A DNA stretch of 64,000 bases from Pseudomonas sp. R37(2017) (lineage in GTDB: Bacteria; Pseudomonadota; Gammaproteobacteria; Pseudomonadales; Pseudomonadaceae). Numbering within the stretch: position 1 is the stretch's first letter; each line of letters opens with the position of its first letter. The position numbers and the translations under genes are program-made. Location: positions 62,001 through 126,000 of the forward strand of contig NZ_NEHO01000006.1 in assembly GCF_002113375.1 (NCBI RefSeq), written 5' to 3'. Positions 1 to 8,497 of the stretch are shown here, in pieces. Under the pieces are notes generated by a model, which was given only the letters and a program-made list of their open reading frames with translations, was not told the DNA's origin and did not search any database.

Positions 1-1
1 G

Positions 2-895
2 GTTGAAACAGCGCTTAAATATCTGGTTCACAACTTTCGCGAAGTGTTCCGTTCCATTCGCTGGCCAGTGGACCAGGTACTTGATGGTGTTCAGTGGGGA
101 TTGCTCTCCGTGCCACCTTTGGTATTCATCATCATTGCCGGCTTGATCAGCTGGCAGATCGGCGGTAAACGCATCGCCATCTTCAGCGTGGCAACGTTGA
201 CCGGACTAGGCCTGATCGGCGTCTGGAACGATGCCATGGTCACTCTGGCGCTTGTTCTTACATCGCTGTTGTTCTGTGCCGTCATCGGTATTCCACTCGG
301 CATCCTGTGTGCCCGCAGCGATCGAACCGAAATGATCGTCCGCCCGGTCCTGGATGCGATGCAAACCTTGCCTGCCTTCGTGTACCTGGTGCCGGTGGTG
401 ATGTTGTTCGGCATCGGCAACGTGCCGGGTGTGATCGTCACCATCATCTTCTCCGTGGCACCGCTGGTGCGCCTGACCAACCTGGGGATCCGCCAGGTGC
501 CGGCGGACAAGGTCGAAGCTGCCCGCGCCTTTGGCTGCACCTCCACCCAAATGCTGATGAAGGTCCAGTTGCCCCTGGCGGCGCCAACCATGATGGCTGG
601 CCTGAACCAGACCCTGATGCTGTCCCTGTCGATGGTGGTGGTCGCATCGATGATCTCCGTAGGCGGTCTGGGCCTGATGGTGTTGAGCGGCATCGGTCGC
701 CTCGACATGGGGCTGGCCAGTGTCGGCGGTGCCGGCCTGGTACTGCTGGCGGTGTTCCTCGACCGCTTGACCCAGGCCATGGGCCAACGCAGCAGCGACC
801 TGGCGTCCGGTCAGCGCTGGTATGAGACCGGGCCTGTGGGCCTTGTCATGAAGCTGAAGAAAAAGAAGAACGTTACACGTCCAGCGATTAATTAA
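2..895 (+). CDS. Quaternary-amine ABC transporter permease, ProW-like (5' partial)
   Basis: Inner-membrane permease of an ABC importer of the glycine betaine/proline type. The reading frame is open to the left edge: the 14 codons before the first possible start (GTG at 44) continue a ProW-like N-terminus, so the true start lies outside the window. The protein has several hydrophobic segments and the typical inner-membrane permease region (about residues 60-240 of the visible part), including the EAA-type loop around [14 protein letters not shown] that docks the ATPase. It ends in a lysine-rich tail. The binding protein follows 54 bp later; the ATPase gene would be expected upstream, outside the window. 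The family transports betaine, choline, carnitine or related amines; the substrate here is not determined by sequence. Confidence 0.88.
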   Translation, partial: VETALKYLVHNFREVFRSIRWPVDQVLDGVQWGLLSVPPLVFIIIAGLISWQIGGKRIAIFSVATLTGLGLIGVWNDAMVTLALVLTSLLFCAVIGIPLGILCARSDRTEMIVRPVLDAMQTLPAFVYLVPVVMLFGIGNVPGVIVTIIFSVAPLVRLTNLGIRQVPADKVEAARAFGCTSTQMLMKVQLPLAAPTMMAGLNQTLMLSLSMVVVASMISVGGLGLMVLSGIGRLDMGLASVGGAGLVLLAVFLDRLTQAMGQRSSDLASGQRWYETGPVGLVMKLKKKKNVTRPAIN

Positions 896-949
896 GTTTG
901 CTGCTCACCTGAACCTGCCCACTTAAAAAAACCAAAAGCGTGGTGAAAA

Positions 950-1975
950 ATGAAACTTGCAGATCTCAAGAAAACGGTAGTTGCGTGTCTGGTTGCTTCA
1001 GTGTTTGGCGCAATTGTCAGTTCGACAGTCTATGCCGCGGATGCAAACAAACCAGGGGCGGGCGTTTCCATCACGCCTATTTTCCCGACGATCGCCGAAG
1101 AGCGTTTCCGTGGCGAGATCGCAATGGCCGGCCTCAAGGACCTGGGTTACGACGTCAAGCAGCCAAAGGAAACCGACTATCCCGCCATGTTCCTGGCACT
1201 GTCCTACGGCGATGCGGATTTCACCGTGCATGAGTGGGAACACCTGCATGAGGCTTTCTACGACAAAGCCGGTGGCGACGATGCGATGACCAAGGTCGGG
1301 CAGGTCATGAAAGGCGTTTTGCAGGGTTACATGATCGACAAGAAGACCGCTGACGCTTATCAGATCAAGGATCTTTCGGACCTGAAGAAACCGGAGATTG
1401 CCAAGCTGTTCGACAGCAATGGCGACGGCAAGGCCGATATGACCGGCTGCAACCCGGGCTGGGGTTGTGAAGTGATGGTCGAGCATCACATGAAAGCCTA
1501 TGACCTGGGCCCGACGGTGGTGGACAACCGCGGTTCGTACTTTGCGCTGATGGCCGACACCATCGCCCGCTACCAGCAAGGCAAGCCGGTGCTGTATTTC
1601 ACCTGGGTCCCGCAGTGGATCGCCAGCGTGCTGGTGGAAGGGCGTGACGTGGTCTGGCTGCCGGTTCCCTTTACCTCGCTGCCTGATGGCAAGGAAAGCA
1701 AGGACACTTTCTATCAAGGGAAAAACCTCGGCTTTCCGGTGGATACCGTCAACGCCGTCGTGAACAAGGAGTTCGCAGAGAAGAACCCGGTGGCAGTCAA
1801 GTTCCTGTCCGAGTACCAGATCAGCACCGACGACGAAAGTGCGCAGAACCTGCGTATGCAAAAGGGTGAAAAGTCCCAGGCGGACATCAAGCGACATGCC
1901 GCCGAGTGGATCAAGGCTCACCAGAGCGAATATGACAAATGGCTGGCTGATGCGCGGGCTGCCGCCAAAAACTAA
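950..1975 (+). CDS. Glycine betaine/proline-type ABC substrate-binding protein, ProX-like
   Basis: Periplasmic binding protein (OpuAC/ProX fold, 341 aa) that delivers its ligand to the preceding permease. Residues 1-29 form a Sec signal peptide (KK, hydrophobic core, cleavage after VYA). The segment around residues 155-175 (DSNGDGKADMTGCNPGWGCE) is a ProX hallmark, and the aromatic residues W102 region, Y and W in YFTWVPQW are the kind that build a cation-binding aromatic box in this family. The ATG at 950 follows a GGTG-type ribosome site. Genomic context with amine oxidase and aldehyde dehydrogenase genes suggests a catabolic rather than an osmoprotective importer; this is inference. Confidence 0.88.
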   Translation: MKLADLKKTVVACLVASVFGAIVSSTVYAADANKPGAGVSITPIFPTIAEERFRGEIAMAGLKDLGYDVKQPKETDYPAMFLALSYGDADFTVHEWEHLHEAFYDKAGGDDAMTKVGQVMKGVLQGYMIDKKTADAYQIKDLSDLKKPEIAKLFDSNGDGKADMTGCNPGWGCEVMVEHHMKAYDLGPTVVDNRGSYFALMADTIARYQQGKPVLYFTWVPQWIASVLVEGRDVVWLPVPFTSLPDGKESKDTFYQGKNLGFPVDTVNAVVNKEFAEKNPVAVKFLSEYQISTDDESAQNLRMQKGEKSQADIKRHAAEWIKAHQSEYDKWLADARAAAKN

Positions 1976-2018
1976 GCGTTAGTTGCCAACGTTTCAGGTA
2001 AATGTGATCAGGTGGAAA

Positions 2019-3086
2019 ATGATGGATACATTCCAAAGCACGTTGAAGTTCCAGAACATCGGATTTCGGCAAACTACAGATTCATTGGGTCATGAAAAAG
2101 TAGTGCGGGTTGCATTCATTCTGCTTGATCACTTTTCACTGACCACGCTTTCAACTGCAATGGATGCCCTGGCAACCGGCAACTTGATCAGCAGCCATAC
2201 GATTTACAAGGTTTCCACTTATTCGTTGCAAGGCGGTCTGGTTGAAAGTGATATCGGCGTAGCGCTTTCTTCGGAAAGGCTGGTGCCGGAGACATTCAAC
2301 AGCGACGCAGTCATTGTTGTGGGAGGGCAGCGAGTCAGGCTGTCCGCCAATCCTTTGCTGCGCCGGGTGTTGAAGAAGTCTGCCACTGGCAAGGGCATCG
2401 TCGCCGGTGTATGGAATGCCGCGTTCTACCTGGCGGACGCCGGTCTGCTCGATCATCAAGGCAGTGCCTGCCACACCGATAGCTGCGCGCTGATGAACGA
2501 GTATTTTCCCCAGGTGAAAATCGCCACTGCGGATTTCGTCTTCGAACATCGCCGTGGCACCTGCTCCAGTGCTTCTTCGGCGCTGGACATGACCCTGGCG
2601 ATCATGCAGGAGCTCGGTTCTCGGGGCGACGCGGGGCTGACCAGTGAAATCAGGCGCGTTCACCAACCCAAGACCGTTCAAAACAGCGAAACCGGGATAA
2701 CCGTCGTACCCAAGTCGATTCCTCGTCCGCTCAATATCGCGCTGAGCCTCATGGAAAACCATATCGAGGCGCCGATGGAAATCGAGGAAATCGCCAGTCA
2801 GGTCGGTGTTTCACGACGGCAACTCGAAAGAAGATTCGCGCGCTATTTGAATGCCGCGCCCAATCGCTACTACCTGGAGTTGCGTCTGACCCGGGCACGG
2901 CAACTTATTGTCCAAAGTGATCGTTCGTTGACCGATGTTGCACTGGCCACCGGATTTGTCAGTTACCCGCATTTCTATAAGCGCTTCAAGGATCTGTTTG
3001 GCCTGCCGCCCATGACCTTTCGCGATAATTATTATTCCGATGATTGTGGCAGTGCCGGGCGATATGCAATTGCAGCCAACTTTTGA
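2019..3086 (+). CDS. GlxA/GbdR-type AraC-family transcriptional regulator (copy 1)
   Basis: Transcription factor with an N-terminal DJ-1/PfpI-like (glutamine amidotransferase class I-like) ligand domain (about residues 25-205) and a C-terminal double helix-turn-helix AraC domain (about 240-340, with the motif LARARQL-type LTRARQLIVQS and GFVSYPHFYKRFKDLFG). The nucleophile-elbow cysteine of PfpI proteins is replaced (GVWNAAF), as in the Pseudomonas GbdR/CdhR/ArgR-type group, so the domain is a sensor rather than an enzyme. I choose the ATG at 2019 because GGTGGAA lies just upstream; an upstream TTG at 1983 is possible but poorer. It sits between transporter and enzyme genes on the same strand and probably activates the locus in response to its substrate or a pathway intermediate. 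Confidence 0.87.
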   Translation: MMDTFQSTLKFQNIGFRQTTDSLGHEKVVRVAFILLDHFSLTTLSTAMDALATGNLISSHTIYKVSTYSLQGGLVESDIGVALSSERLVPETFNSDAVIVVGGQRVRLSANPLLRRVLKKSATGKGIVAGVWNAAFYLADAGLLDHQGSACHTDSCALMNEYFPQVKIATADFVFEHRRGTCSSASSALDMTLAIMQELGSRGDAGLTSEIRRVHQPKTVQNSETGITVVPKSIPRPLNIALSLMENHIEAPMEIEEIASQVGVSRRQLERRFARYLNAAPNRYYLELRLTRARQLIVQSDRSLTDVALATGFVSYPHFYKRFKDLFGLPPMTFRDNYYSDDCGSAGRYAIAANF

Positions 3087-3224
3087 CAGGCATCGATAAG
3101 TTCTGACGCAACTGTCTGTGTAGAGGTAATGAGTGGTTGGCACGAAGTTGCCAGGCAGGGTGTCTCGTGGACTGTCGTCAGTTGATTTCAATAAAAGCAA
3201 TTAAACAATAAGCGGTTTAAGACT

Positions 3225-4541
3225 ATGAAAGTTACCTCGTTACCCGCCGATGATAAAAGTTGTGGCTGGTTTCATTTGAGCCGCCCGCGCCAACCCCGGC
3301 CTGCGCATCAGGGGCATATCTCCGCTCGCTGGGTCATTATCGGGGCGGGTTTCACCGGGCTTGCCGCTGCGCGTCAACTGGCGCTGAACTTCCCCAATGA
3401 CGAAGTGGTGCTGGTCGAAGCGCAGGAAGTTGGCTTGGGCCCATCGGGACGCAACGCCGGTTTTGCAATCGATCTGCCCCATGACATCGGTGCCGACGAT
3501 TACATCGGCGACATCAATCTCGCCCGTACCAGCCTGAAGCTCAATCTGGCCGGGCAGTCGATCTTGCGCGACCTGGTCAACCAGTTCGACATCGATTGCC
3601 AGATGAAAGCCTGCGGCAAATACCAGGCGGCCGTGGAAGATCGCGGCATTGCGGTGCTCGAGGCGTACCGGCGGGGGCTGGATAAACTCGAACAACCTTA
3701 TCAGATGATCGATGCCGGCGAGCTGCCCGAGCATCTGGGCACGCACTTCTATCGCAAGGCGTTGTACACCCCCGGCGCGATCCTGATTCAGCCATCGGCG
3801 TTGGTGAAGGGCTTGGCTGACAGCTTGCCGGCAAACGTCACGCTGTATGAGCGCACACCGATCCTGGAAGTGGAATACGGCCCGAAGACAGTGTTGAAAC
3901 ACGCAAACGGCAGCATCAGCGCCAACAAGTTGATTTTGGCCAATAACTCTTTCGGTATGCGCTTCGGCTTCCTGCAAGGCCGTATGTTGCCCATCTACAC
4001 CTACGGCAGCATCACTCGCCCATTGACCGAAGAAGAACAGGCACGCCTGGGAGGCAAACCTTACTGGGGCGCCATTCCGGCAGACCCATTCGGCACAACC
4101 GTAAGACGCACTCCGGATAACCGACTGCTGATCAGAAACAGTTTCAGCTTCAACCCGGATGGGCGCAGCAACAGCAAATACAACGAGCGTTTTGTCCGTC
4201 GCCACAAAGCCTCGTTCGATCAGCGCTTCCCGATGCTCCCCGATGTGAACTTCGAATACACCTGGGGTGGCGCGCTGGCCATGTCGCGCAACCACAACGG
4301 TTTTTTCGGCGAGTTGGCGCCCAATGTCTACGGCGCTTTGGGTTGCAACGGACTGGGCGTTACGCGCGGCACCGTGACCGGGAAACTGCTTGCCGACTGG
4401 CTCGCAGGCGATCGCGGCGGGCTGATCGAGTTTCTGTTGCAAGCGCCGGGGCCGAACAGTAATCCGCCCGAGCCGTTCCTTTCACTGGGCGTAAACATGA
4501 ACCTCAAGTGGGGGCAATTCCGCGCCGGCAGAGAAAGCTGA
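3225..4541 (+). CDS. FAD-dependent amine/amino-acid oxidoreductase (DAO family, PuuB-like)
   Basis: Flavoprotein of the D-amino-acid-oxidase (DadA/PuuB/glycine oxidase) superfamily, 438 aa. The dinucleotide-binding motif GAGFTG is at residues 40-45 after a 30-residue N-terminal extension, and the GPSGRNAGF stretch that follows is characteristic of gamma-glutamylputrescine oxidase-like members. Near the C-terminus WGGALAMSRN and GALGCNGLGVTRG form the second FAD contact. Such enzymes oxidise a C-N bond of a primary, secondary or N-methyl amine to an imine, with loss of ammonia or another amine, passing electrons to oxygen or the respiratory chain. Its neighbours (ABC importer, MFS, DapA-like lyase, aldehyde dehydrogenase) make it the likely first or second enzyme of an amine catabolic route. 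Substrate unknown. Confidence 0.85.
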   Translation: MKVTSLPADDKSCGWFHLSRPRQPRPAHQGHISARWVIIGAGFTGLAAARQLALNFPNDEVVLVEAQEVGLGPSGRNAGFAIDLPHDIGADDYIGDINLARTSLKLNLAGQSILRDLVNQFDIDCQMKACGKYQAAVEDRGIAVLEAYRRGLDKLEQPYQMIDAGELPEHLGTHFYRKALYTPGAILIQPSALVKGLADSLPANVTLYERTPILEVEYGPKTVLKHANGSISANKLILANNSFGMRFGFLQGRMLPIYTYGSITRPLTEEEQARLGGKPYWGAIPADPFGTTVRRTPDNRLLIRNSFSFNPDGRSNSKYNERFVRRHKASFDQRFPMLPDVNFEYTWGGALAMSRNHNGFFGELAPNVYGALGCNGLGVTRGTVTGKLLADWLAGDRGGLIEFLLQAPGPNSNPPEPFLSLGVNMNLKWGQFRAGRES

Positions 4542-4619
4542 GTCGCCACATTCGAACACCCTGACCCGAACGATGTGTAAGTGCAAACCGCTTTCCGATG
4601 TCGAATATAAGGATAAGAA

Positions 4620-5948
4620 ATGAAGAACGTTGGTGTTTCAATTGAGGATGTCCCACTTAACAGCTTTCATCGTCTGCTGACGATTCGTGCGGCAGGTGGT
4701 TCTTTTGTGGATGGTTACGTCCTCAGTATCATCGGCGTCGCGCTGATACACATGTCCAGATCCCTGGCCCTCGATGATTTCTGGGAGGGCATGATTGCCG
4801 CTTCGGCACTCATCGGTATCTTTTTCGGTGGCTTCCTCGGTGGCTGGCTCACCGACATCCTCGGTCGCAAACGCCTGTTGTTTGCAGGCCCGACCCTCTT
4901 CATCGTGGCGTCCCTGGCCCAGTACTGGGTGGACTCGGCCATCGCGCTTTTCTTCCTGCGCCTCGTGCTGGGCGTGGCGGTGGGCATCGAGTACCCGGTT
5001 GCCACTTCACTGCTGGTCGAGTTTCTTCCCCGCAAATACCGCGGCCCCAGGTTGGCGATGCTGACCATCATGTGGTTCGCCGGTGCCGCAATGGCCTATA
5101 TCGTCGGCGAGATCATGTTCAAGTTCTGGGGATCGGACGCCTGGCGCCTGGTATTGGCCAGCGCTTCGATCATTGGCGCCCTGTTGTTTCTCGTACGCAT
5201 CGGTACCCCGGAATCGCCACGCTGGTTGCTGAACAAAGGCCGACCCGTCGAAGCCGAAGCGATCATCAAGAAGGTCTACGGCGCGGAGTTTTCCCTGGAG
5301 AACCTGCCGGAACAGTCCTGTGGCAAGAGGATCAGCATCTCCAATCTGGTTCATTCCGGCTACGGTAAACGAATGCTGTTCGTGGTGATTTTCTGGACCT
5401 GCTCGGTCGTTCCCCTGTTCGCCGTCTACGCCTTCGCGCCAAAAGTATTGGCCGCCCTGAATCTGCAAGGGGACTGGGCGTCGCTTGGCTCGATCGCCAT
5501 CACCTTGTTCTTCGTGATCGGCTGCGTGATTTCAACGCGAATCATCAATGTGGTCGGTCGTCGCAACCTGCTGATCTACAGCTTCCTGTGTTCCGGCCTC
5601 GCGTTGCTGGGCCTGGCCATCGGTCACGCCGGGCCGAGCAGCCTGGTGCTGTTCTTTTTCATTGCCTACGCGCTGTTCATTGGCGGTGCCCAGGTGCTGA
5701 CGCTGGTGTACCCCAACGAACTGTTCCCGACGGAAATCCGCGCCTTTGCCGTGGGTGTAGGCACCTCGCTCTCGCGAGTCGGCGCTGCCGCAGGGACTTA
5801 TCTGGTGCCGATTTCCCTCAGCAAGTTGGGGATCGCCGAGACGATGTATGTCGCGGCGGGCGTCACGCTGGTCGGGCTGCTGCTGTCCTGGGTGCTGGCG
5901 CCTGAAACCCGTTCGCTGAATCTGCAACAGGCCGCATCGCTCAATTAA
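4620..5948 (+). CDS. MFS transporter (sugar-porter/AAHS-like)
   Basis: Twelve-helix major facilitator transporter, 442 aa. The loop 2-3 signature GGWLTDILGRKR is at about residues 77-88 and a matching loop 8-9 motif (NVVGRRNLL) lies in the second half; the RYTPESPRW-like GTPESPRWLLNKGR sequence in the central loop is typical of the sugar porter/aromatic acid:H+ symporter branch. The start at 4620 follows AAGGAT. It lies between the FAD oxidoreductase and the DapA-family gene and probably imports a substrate, or exports an intermediate, of this locus. This is a second, energetically different transport route next to the ABC importer. Confidence 0.85.
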   Translation: MKNVGVSIEDVPLNSFHRLLTIRAAGGSFVDGYVLSIIGVALIHMSRSLALDDFWEGMIAASALIGIFFGGFLGGWLTDILGRKRLLFAGPTLFIVASLAQYWVDSAIALFFLRLVLGVAVGIEYPVATSLLVEFLPRKYRGPRLAMLTIMWFAGAAMAYIVGEIMFKFWGSDAWRLVLASASIIGALLFLVRIGTPESPRWLLNKGRPVEAEAIIKKVYGAEFSLENLPEQSCGKRISISNLVHSGYGKRMLFVVIFWTCSVVPLFAVYAFAPKVLAALNLQGDWASLGSIAITLFFVIGCVISTRIINVVGRRNLLIYSFLCSGLALLGLAIGHAGPSSLVLFFFIAYALFIGGAQVLTLVYPNELFPTEIRAFAVGVGTSLSRVGAAAGTYLVPISLSKLGIAETMYVAAGVTLVGLLLSWVLAPETRSLNLQQAASLN

Positions 5949-6014
5949 CTGTTTTTCAAACCCGACGAATGACAGTCGCGGGCAATCAACATGCAAACCA
6001 CTGGAGGAAACATC

Positions 6015-6917
6015 ATGAACTTCGACGGCATTTTTACCCCTGCCATTACGCCACTGACTTGCGATGGCCAGATCGATCACCCGGCCTTCGCCGAGGTTCT
6101 GGAGTATCTGATCGAATCCAGGGTCCACGGCATCATCATTGGGGGTTCTACCGGTGAGTACTACGCGCACACCACGGCCGAGCGCGTCGAGCTGGCCAAG
6201 CGTGCGAAAGACGTGATCAAGGGTCGCCTGCCGTTGGTCGTCGGTACTGGCGGTATTCGTACCGAGGATTCCGTGCACTTTGCCGAAAAGGCCAAGGAGA
6301 TCGAAGCCGATGCTCTGCTGGTAGGGTCACCGCCTTACGCCTTGCCGACCCAGAAGGAAATCGCCACTCACGTACTGGCCGTGGACAAGGCCGCCGGCTT
6401 GCCGATCATGCTTTACAACTACCCGGCGCGCATGGGTGTCTCCATGGGCGACGAGTTTTTCGCCGCGGTGGCCCAGTGCAAGAACATCGTCGCGATCAAG
6501 GAAAGCTCGGGCGAGATGAACCGTCTGCATCGCCTGGCTCATTCCCATCCCGAGCTCCAGATCTCCTGCGGTTGGGACGATCAGGCGCTGGAATTCTTCG
6601 CCTGGGGGGCCCGTAGCTGGGTCTGCGCCGGTTCCAACTTCATCCCGCGCGAACACGTGGCGCTCTACGAAGCCTGCGTAATTGAAAAAGACTTCGCCAA
6701 GGGTCGTCGCATCATGTCGGCCATGCTGCCACTGATGGATTTCCTCGAAGGCGGCAAGTTCGTCCAGTCCATCAAGTACGGCAGCGAGTTGAACGGACTG
6801 CGCACCGGTGGTGTGCGTGCGCCATTGCAACCTCTGGAAGCGTCCGAGAAGCAGGCGCTGAAAGAGGTGATCCAGACCCTTGAACAGAACGTCGCCGAAA
6901 TCGTCGGGGAGGCATGA
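6015..6917 (+). CDS. DapA/NAL-family Schiff-base lyase or deaminase
   Basis: Class I aldolase-fold enzyme of the dihydrodipicolinate synthase/N-acetylneuraminate lyase family, 300 aa. The Schiff-base lysine is K162 (VAIKESSGE), the proton-relay tyrosine lies in YNYP at 134-137, and GGSTGE at 43-48 binds the carboxylate of a 2-oxo acid. Members cleave, condense or deaminate 2-oxo acid substrates; one group, pyrroline-4-hydroxy-2-carboxylate deaminases, acts after an FAD oxidase and before a semialdehyde dehydrogenase in hydroxyproline breakdown, the same trio of families seen here. It is unlikely to be the biosynthetic DapA because of its catabolic context. Start chosen at 6015 after GGAGG. 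The stop is one base before the next gene's start. Confidence 0.85.
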   Translation: MNFDGIFTPAITPLTCDGQIDHPAFAEVLEYLIESRVHGIIIGGSTGEYYAHTTAERVELAKRAKDVIKGRLPLVVGTGGIRTEDSVHFAEKAKEIEADALLVGSPPYALPTQKEIATHVLAVDKAAGLPIMLYNYPARMGVSMGDEFFAAVAQCKNIVAIKESSGEMNRLHRLAHSHPELQISCGWDDQALEFFAWGARSWVCAGSNFIPREHVALYEACVIEKDFAKGRRIMSAMLPLMDFLEGGKFVQSIKYGSELNGLRTGGVRAPLQPLEASEKQALKEVIQTLEQNVAEIVGEA

Positions 6918-6918
6918 A

Positions 6919-8409
6919 ATGGCAGATCTATTGACTAAAGAGGCGTATCGCGACCTGGCAGGCAAGATGGAGTTTCGCCACCAAGCCTTCATCAACGGCC
7001 AGTTTCGCGACGCGCAATCGGGCAAAACCTTCACCACCACCAACCCGGCCACCGGTGACGTCCTGGCCGAAATAGCCGCCTGTGATTCCCGGGATGTCGA
7101 CGAGGCTGTCGCGGCAGCCAAGGCAGCGTTTGACGACGCGCGCTGGCATTCGCTTTCGCCTTCTGCACGCAAGTCCGTGCTGCTGCGTTTCGCTCAATTG
7201 CTGGAAGACAACGCCCACGAGTTGGCGGTCCTCGAAAGCCTGGACAGCGGCAAACCCATTCGCGAATGCCAGAACATCGACGTACCGGAGACCATTCATA
7301 CGCTGCGCTGGCATGCCGAGCTGATCGACAAGGTCTACGACTCGACCGCGCCGACAGGTTCCGGCGCGGTCACCATGGTGGTGCGTGAGCCCATCGGCGT
7401 TGTCGGTCTGGTCTTGCCGTGGAACTTCCCGCTGCTGATGCTCGCCTGGAAAATCGGCCCGTCCCTGGCCGCCGGTTGTTCGATCGTGGTCAAGCCGGCC
7501 AAGGAAACCACCTTGAGCACGCTGCGCGTGGCCGAGCTGGCTTATCAGGCGGGAATCCCCGCGGGCGTGTTCAACGTGGTGCCTGGCGGCGGCAAGGACG
7601 CTGGCGAGCCGTTGGGCCGGCACGCCGATGTCTCGATGGTCAGCTTCACCGGCTCGACCGACACCGGGCGTCTGTTCCTCAAATACTCCAGTGAGTCGAA
7701 CCTCAAGCGCATCGTGCTGGAGTGCGGTGGCAAGAACCCGGCGGTGGTGATGGATGACGTCGAGGACATCGACCAGGTTGCCCGGCACGTGGTCAACGGC
7801 GCTTTCTGGAACATGGGCGAAAACTGCTCGGCGTCCTCGCGCCTGATCGTTCACAGCGACATCAAGGAAGCGTTGTTGAAGCGGGTTCAGGCGCACTTGG
7901 CCGACTGGCAGATGGGTGATCCCCTCGATCCGGAAAATCGCCTGGGCTCGATGATCAGCAAGGCTCACTTTGAAAAAGTGCGTTCTTACATCGAACACGC
8001 CAAGGATCAGAAACTGGATGTGCTCGCGGGTGGCAACACGACCGGTGACATCTTTGTAGAACCGACCATTCTCGATGGAGTACGGCGCGACAGCCGCTTG
8101 TTCCAGGAAGAGATCTTCGGTCCCGTGCTGAGCGTGACCACCTTCAAGACCGTGGACGAAGCGATCGAGCTGGCCAACGACACGGCCTATGGCCTGGCGG
8201 CATCGGCGTACACCGGCAACCTGCGCAATGCCTTGAAGCTCTCTCGGGGTATTCGTGCGGGTATCGTGACCGTGAACTGCTTTGGCGAAGGTGATGCCTC
8301 TACGCCGTTCGGCGGCTACAAGGAGTCCGGCTTCGGTGGTCGGGACAAGTCCATCTGGGCCCATGACCAATACACTGAGTTGAAGACCATCTGGATCGAC
8401 GCGTCCTGA
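6919..8409 (+). CDS. NAD(P)+-dependent aldehyde dehydrogenase (PuuC/BetB-like)
   Basis: Aldehyde dehydrogenase of 496 aa. The cofactor-binding FTGSTDTG is at 243-250, the general-base glutamate is E268 in VLECGGKNP and the catalytic cysteine is C303 in GENCSASSR. It resembles the gamma-glutamyl-gamma-aminobutyraldehyde/betaine aldehyde group (PuuC-like) rather than the alpha-ketoglutarate semialdehyde group found at the other end of this window. I place the start at the ATG at 6919, one base after the DapA-family stop and with GGGGAGG 9-15 bases upstream, which implies translational coupling. It probably oxidises the aldehyde released by the FAD oxidase or the lyase to a carboxylic acid for central metabolism. 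Confidence 0.9.
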   Translation: MADLLTKEAYRDLAGKMEFRHQAFINGQFRDAQSGKTFTTTNPATGDVLAEIAACDSRDVDEAVAAAKAAFDDARWHSLSPSARKSVLLRFAQLLEDNAHELAVLESLDSGKPIRECQNIDVPETIHTLRWHAELIDKVYDSTAPTGSGAVTMVVREPIGVVGLVLPWNFPLLMLAWKIGPSLAAGCSIVVKPAKETTLSTLRVAELAYQAGIPAGVFNVVPGGGKDAGEPLGRHADVSMVSFTGSTDTGRLFLKYSSESNLKRIVLECGGKNPAVVMDDVEDIDQVARHVVNGAFWNMGENCSASSRLIVHSDIKEALLKRVQAHLADWQMGDPLDPENRLGSMISKAHFEKVRSYIEHAKDQKLDVLAGGNTTGDIFVEPTILDGVRRDSRLFQEEIFGPVLSVTTFKTVDEAIELANDTAYGLAASAYTGNLRNALKLSRGIRAGIVTVNCFGEGDASTPFGGYKESGFGGRDKSIWAHDQYTELKTIWIDAS

Positions 8410-8430
8410 TAGAAACGGCAATGTTGTGAT

Positions 8431-8471
8431 ACAAGGATCACCTCAGCCTCAATGGTTGGGGTGATCCTTGT
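8431..8471. terminator. Perfect 12-bp inverted repeat between the aldehyde dehydrogenase and the second regulator
   Basis: ACAAGGATCACC at 8431-8442 is exactly complementary to GGTGATCCTTGT at 8460-8471, with a partly paired 17-base centre. It begins 22 bases after the aldehyde dehydrogenase stop. There is no clean T-run after it, so it may be a weak terminator, an attenuator limiting read-through into the regulator, or an operator. Confidence 0.4.
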
Positions 8472-8497
8472 GCTTGTTTGATCGGAGTGGATTTTCA

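Noticed and set aside
2151..2762. Long minus-strand frames inside real genes, e.g. opposite the first regulator
   Set aside because: They lie fully opposite a well-supported gene, have Arg/His/Gln-rich composition and no ribosome sites; typical of high-GC shadow frames.
3137..3152. Sigma-54-type promoter TTGGCACGAAGTTGCC before the FAD oxidoreductase
   Set aside because: The GG-to-GC spacing is nine bases instead of the required ten; sigma-54 promoters tolerate this poorly. Kept only as a note.
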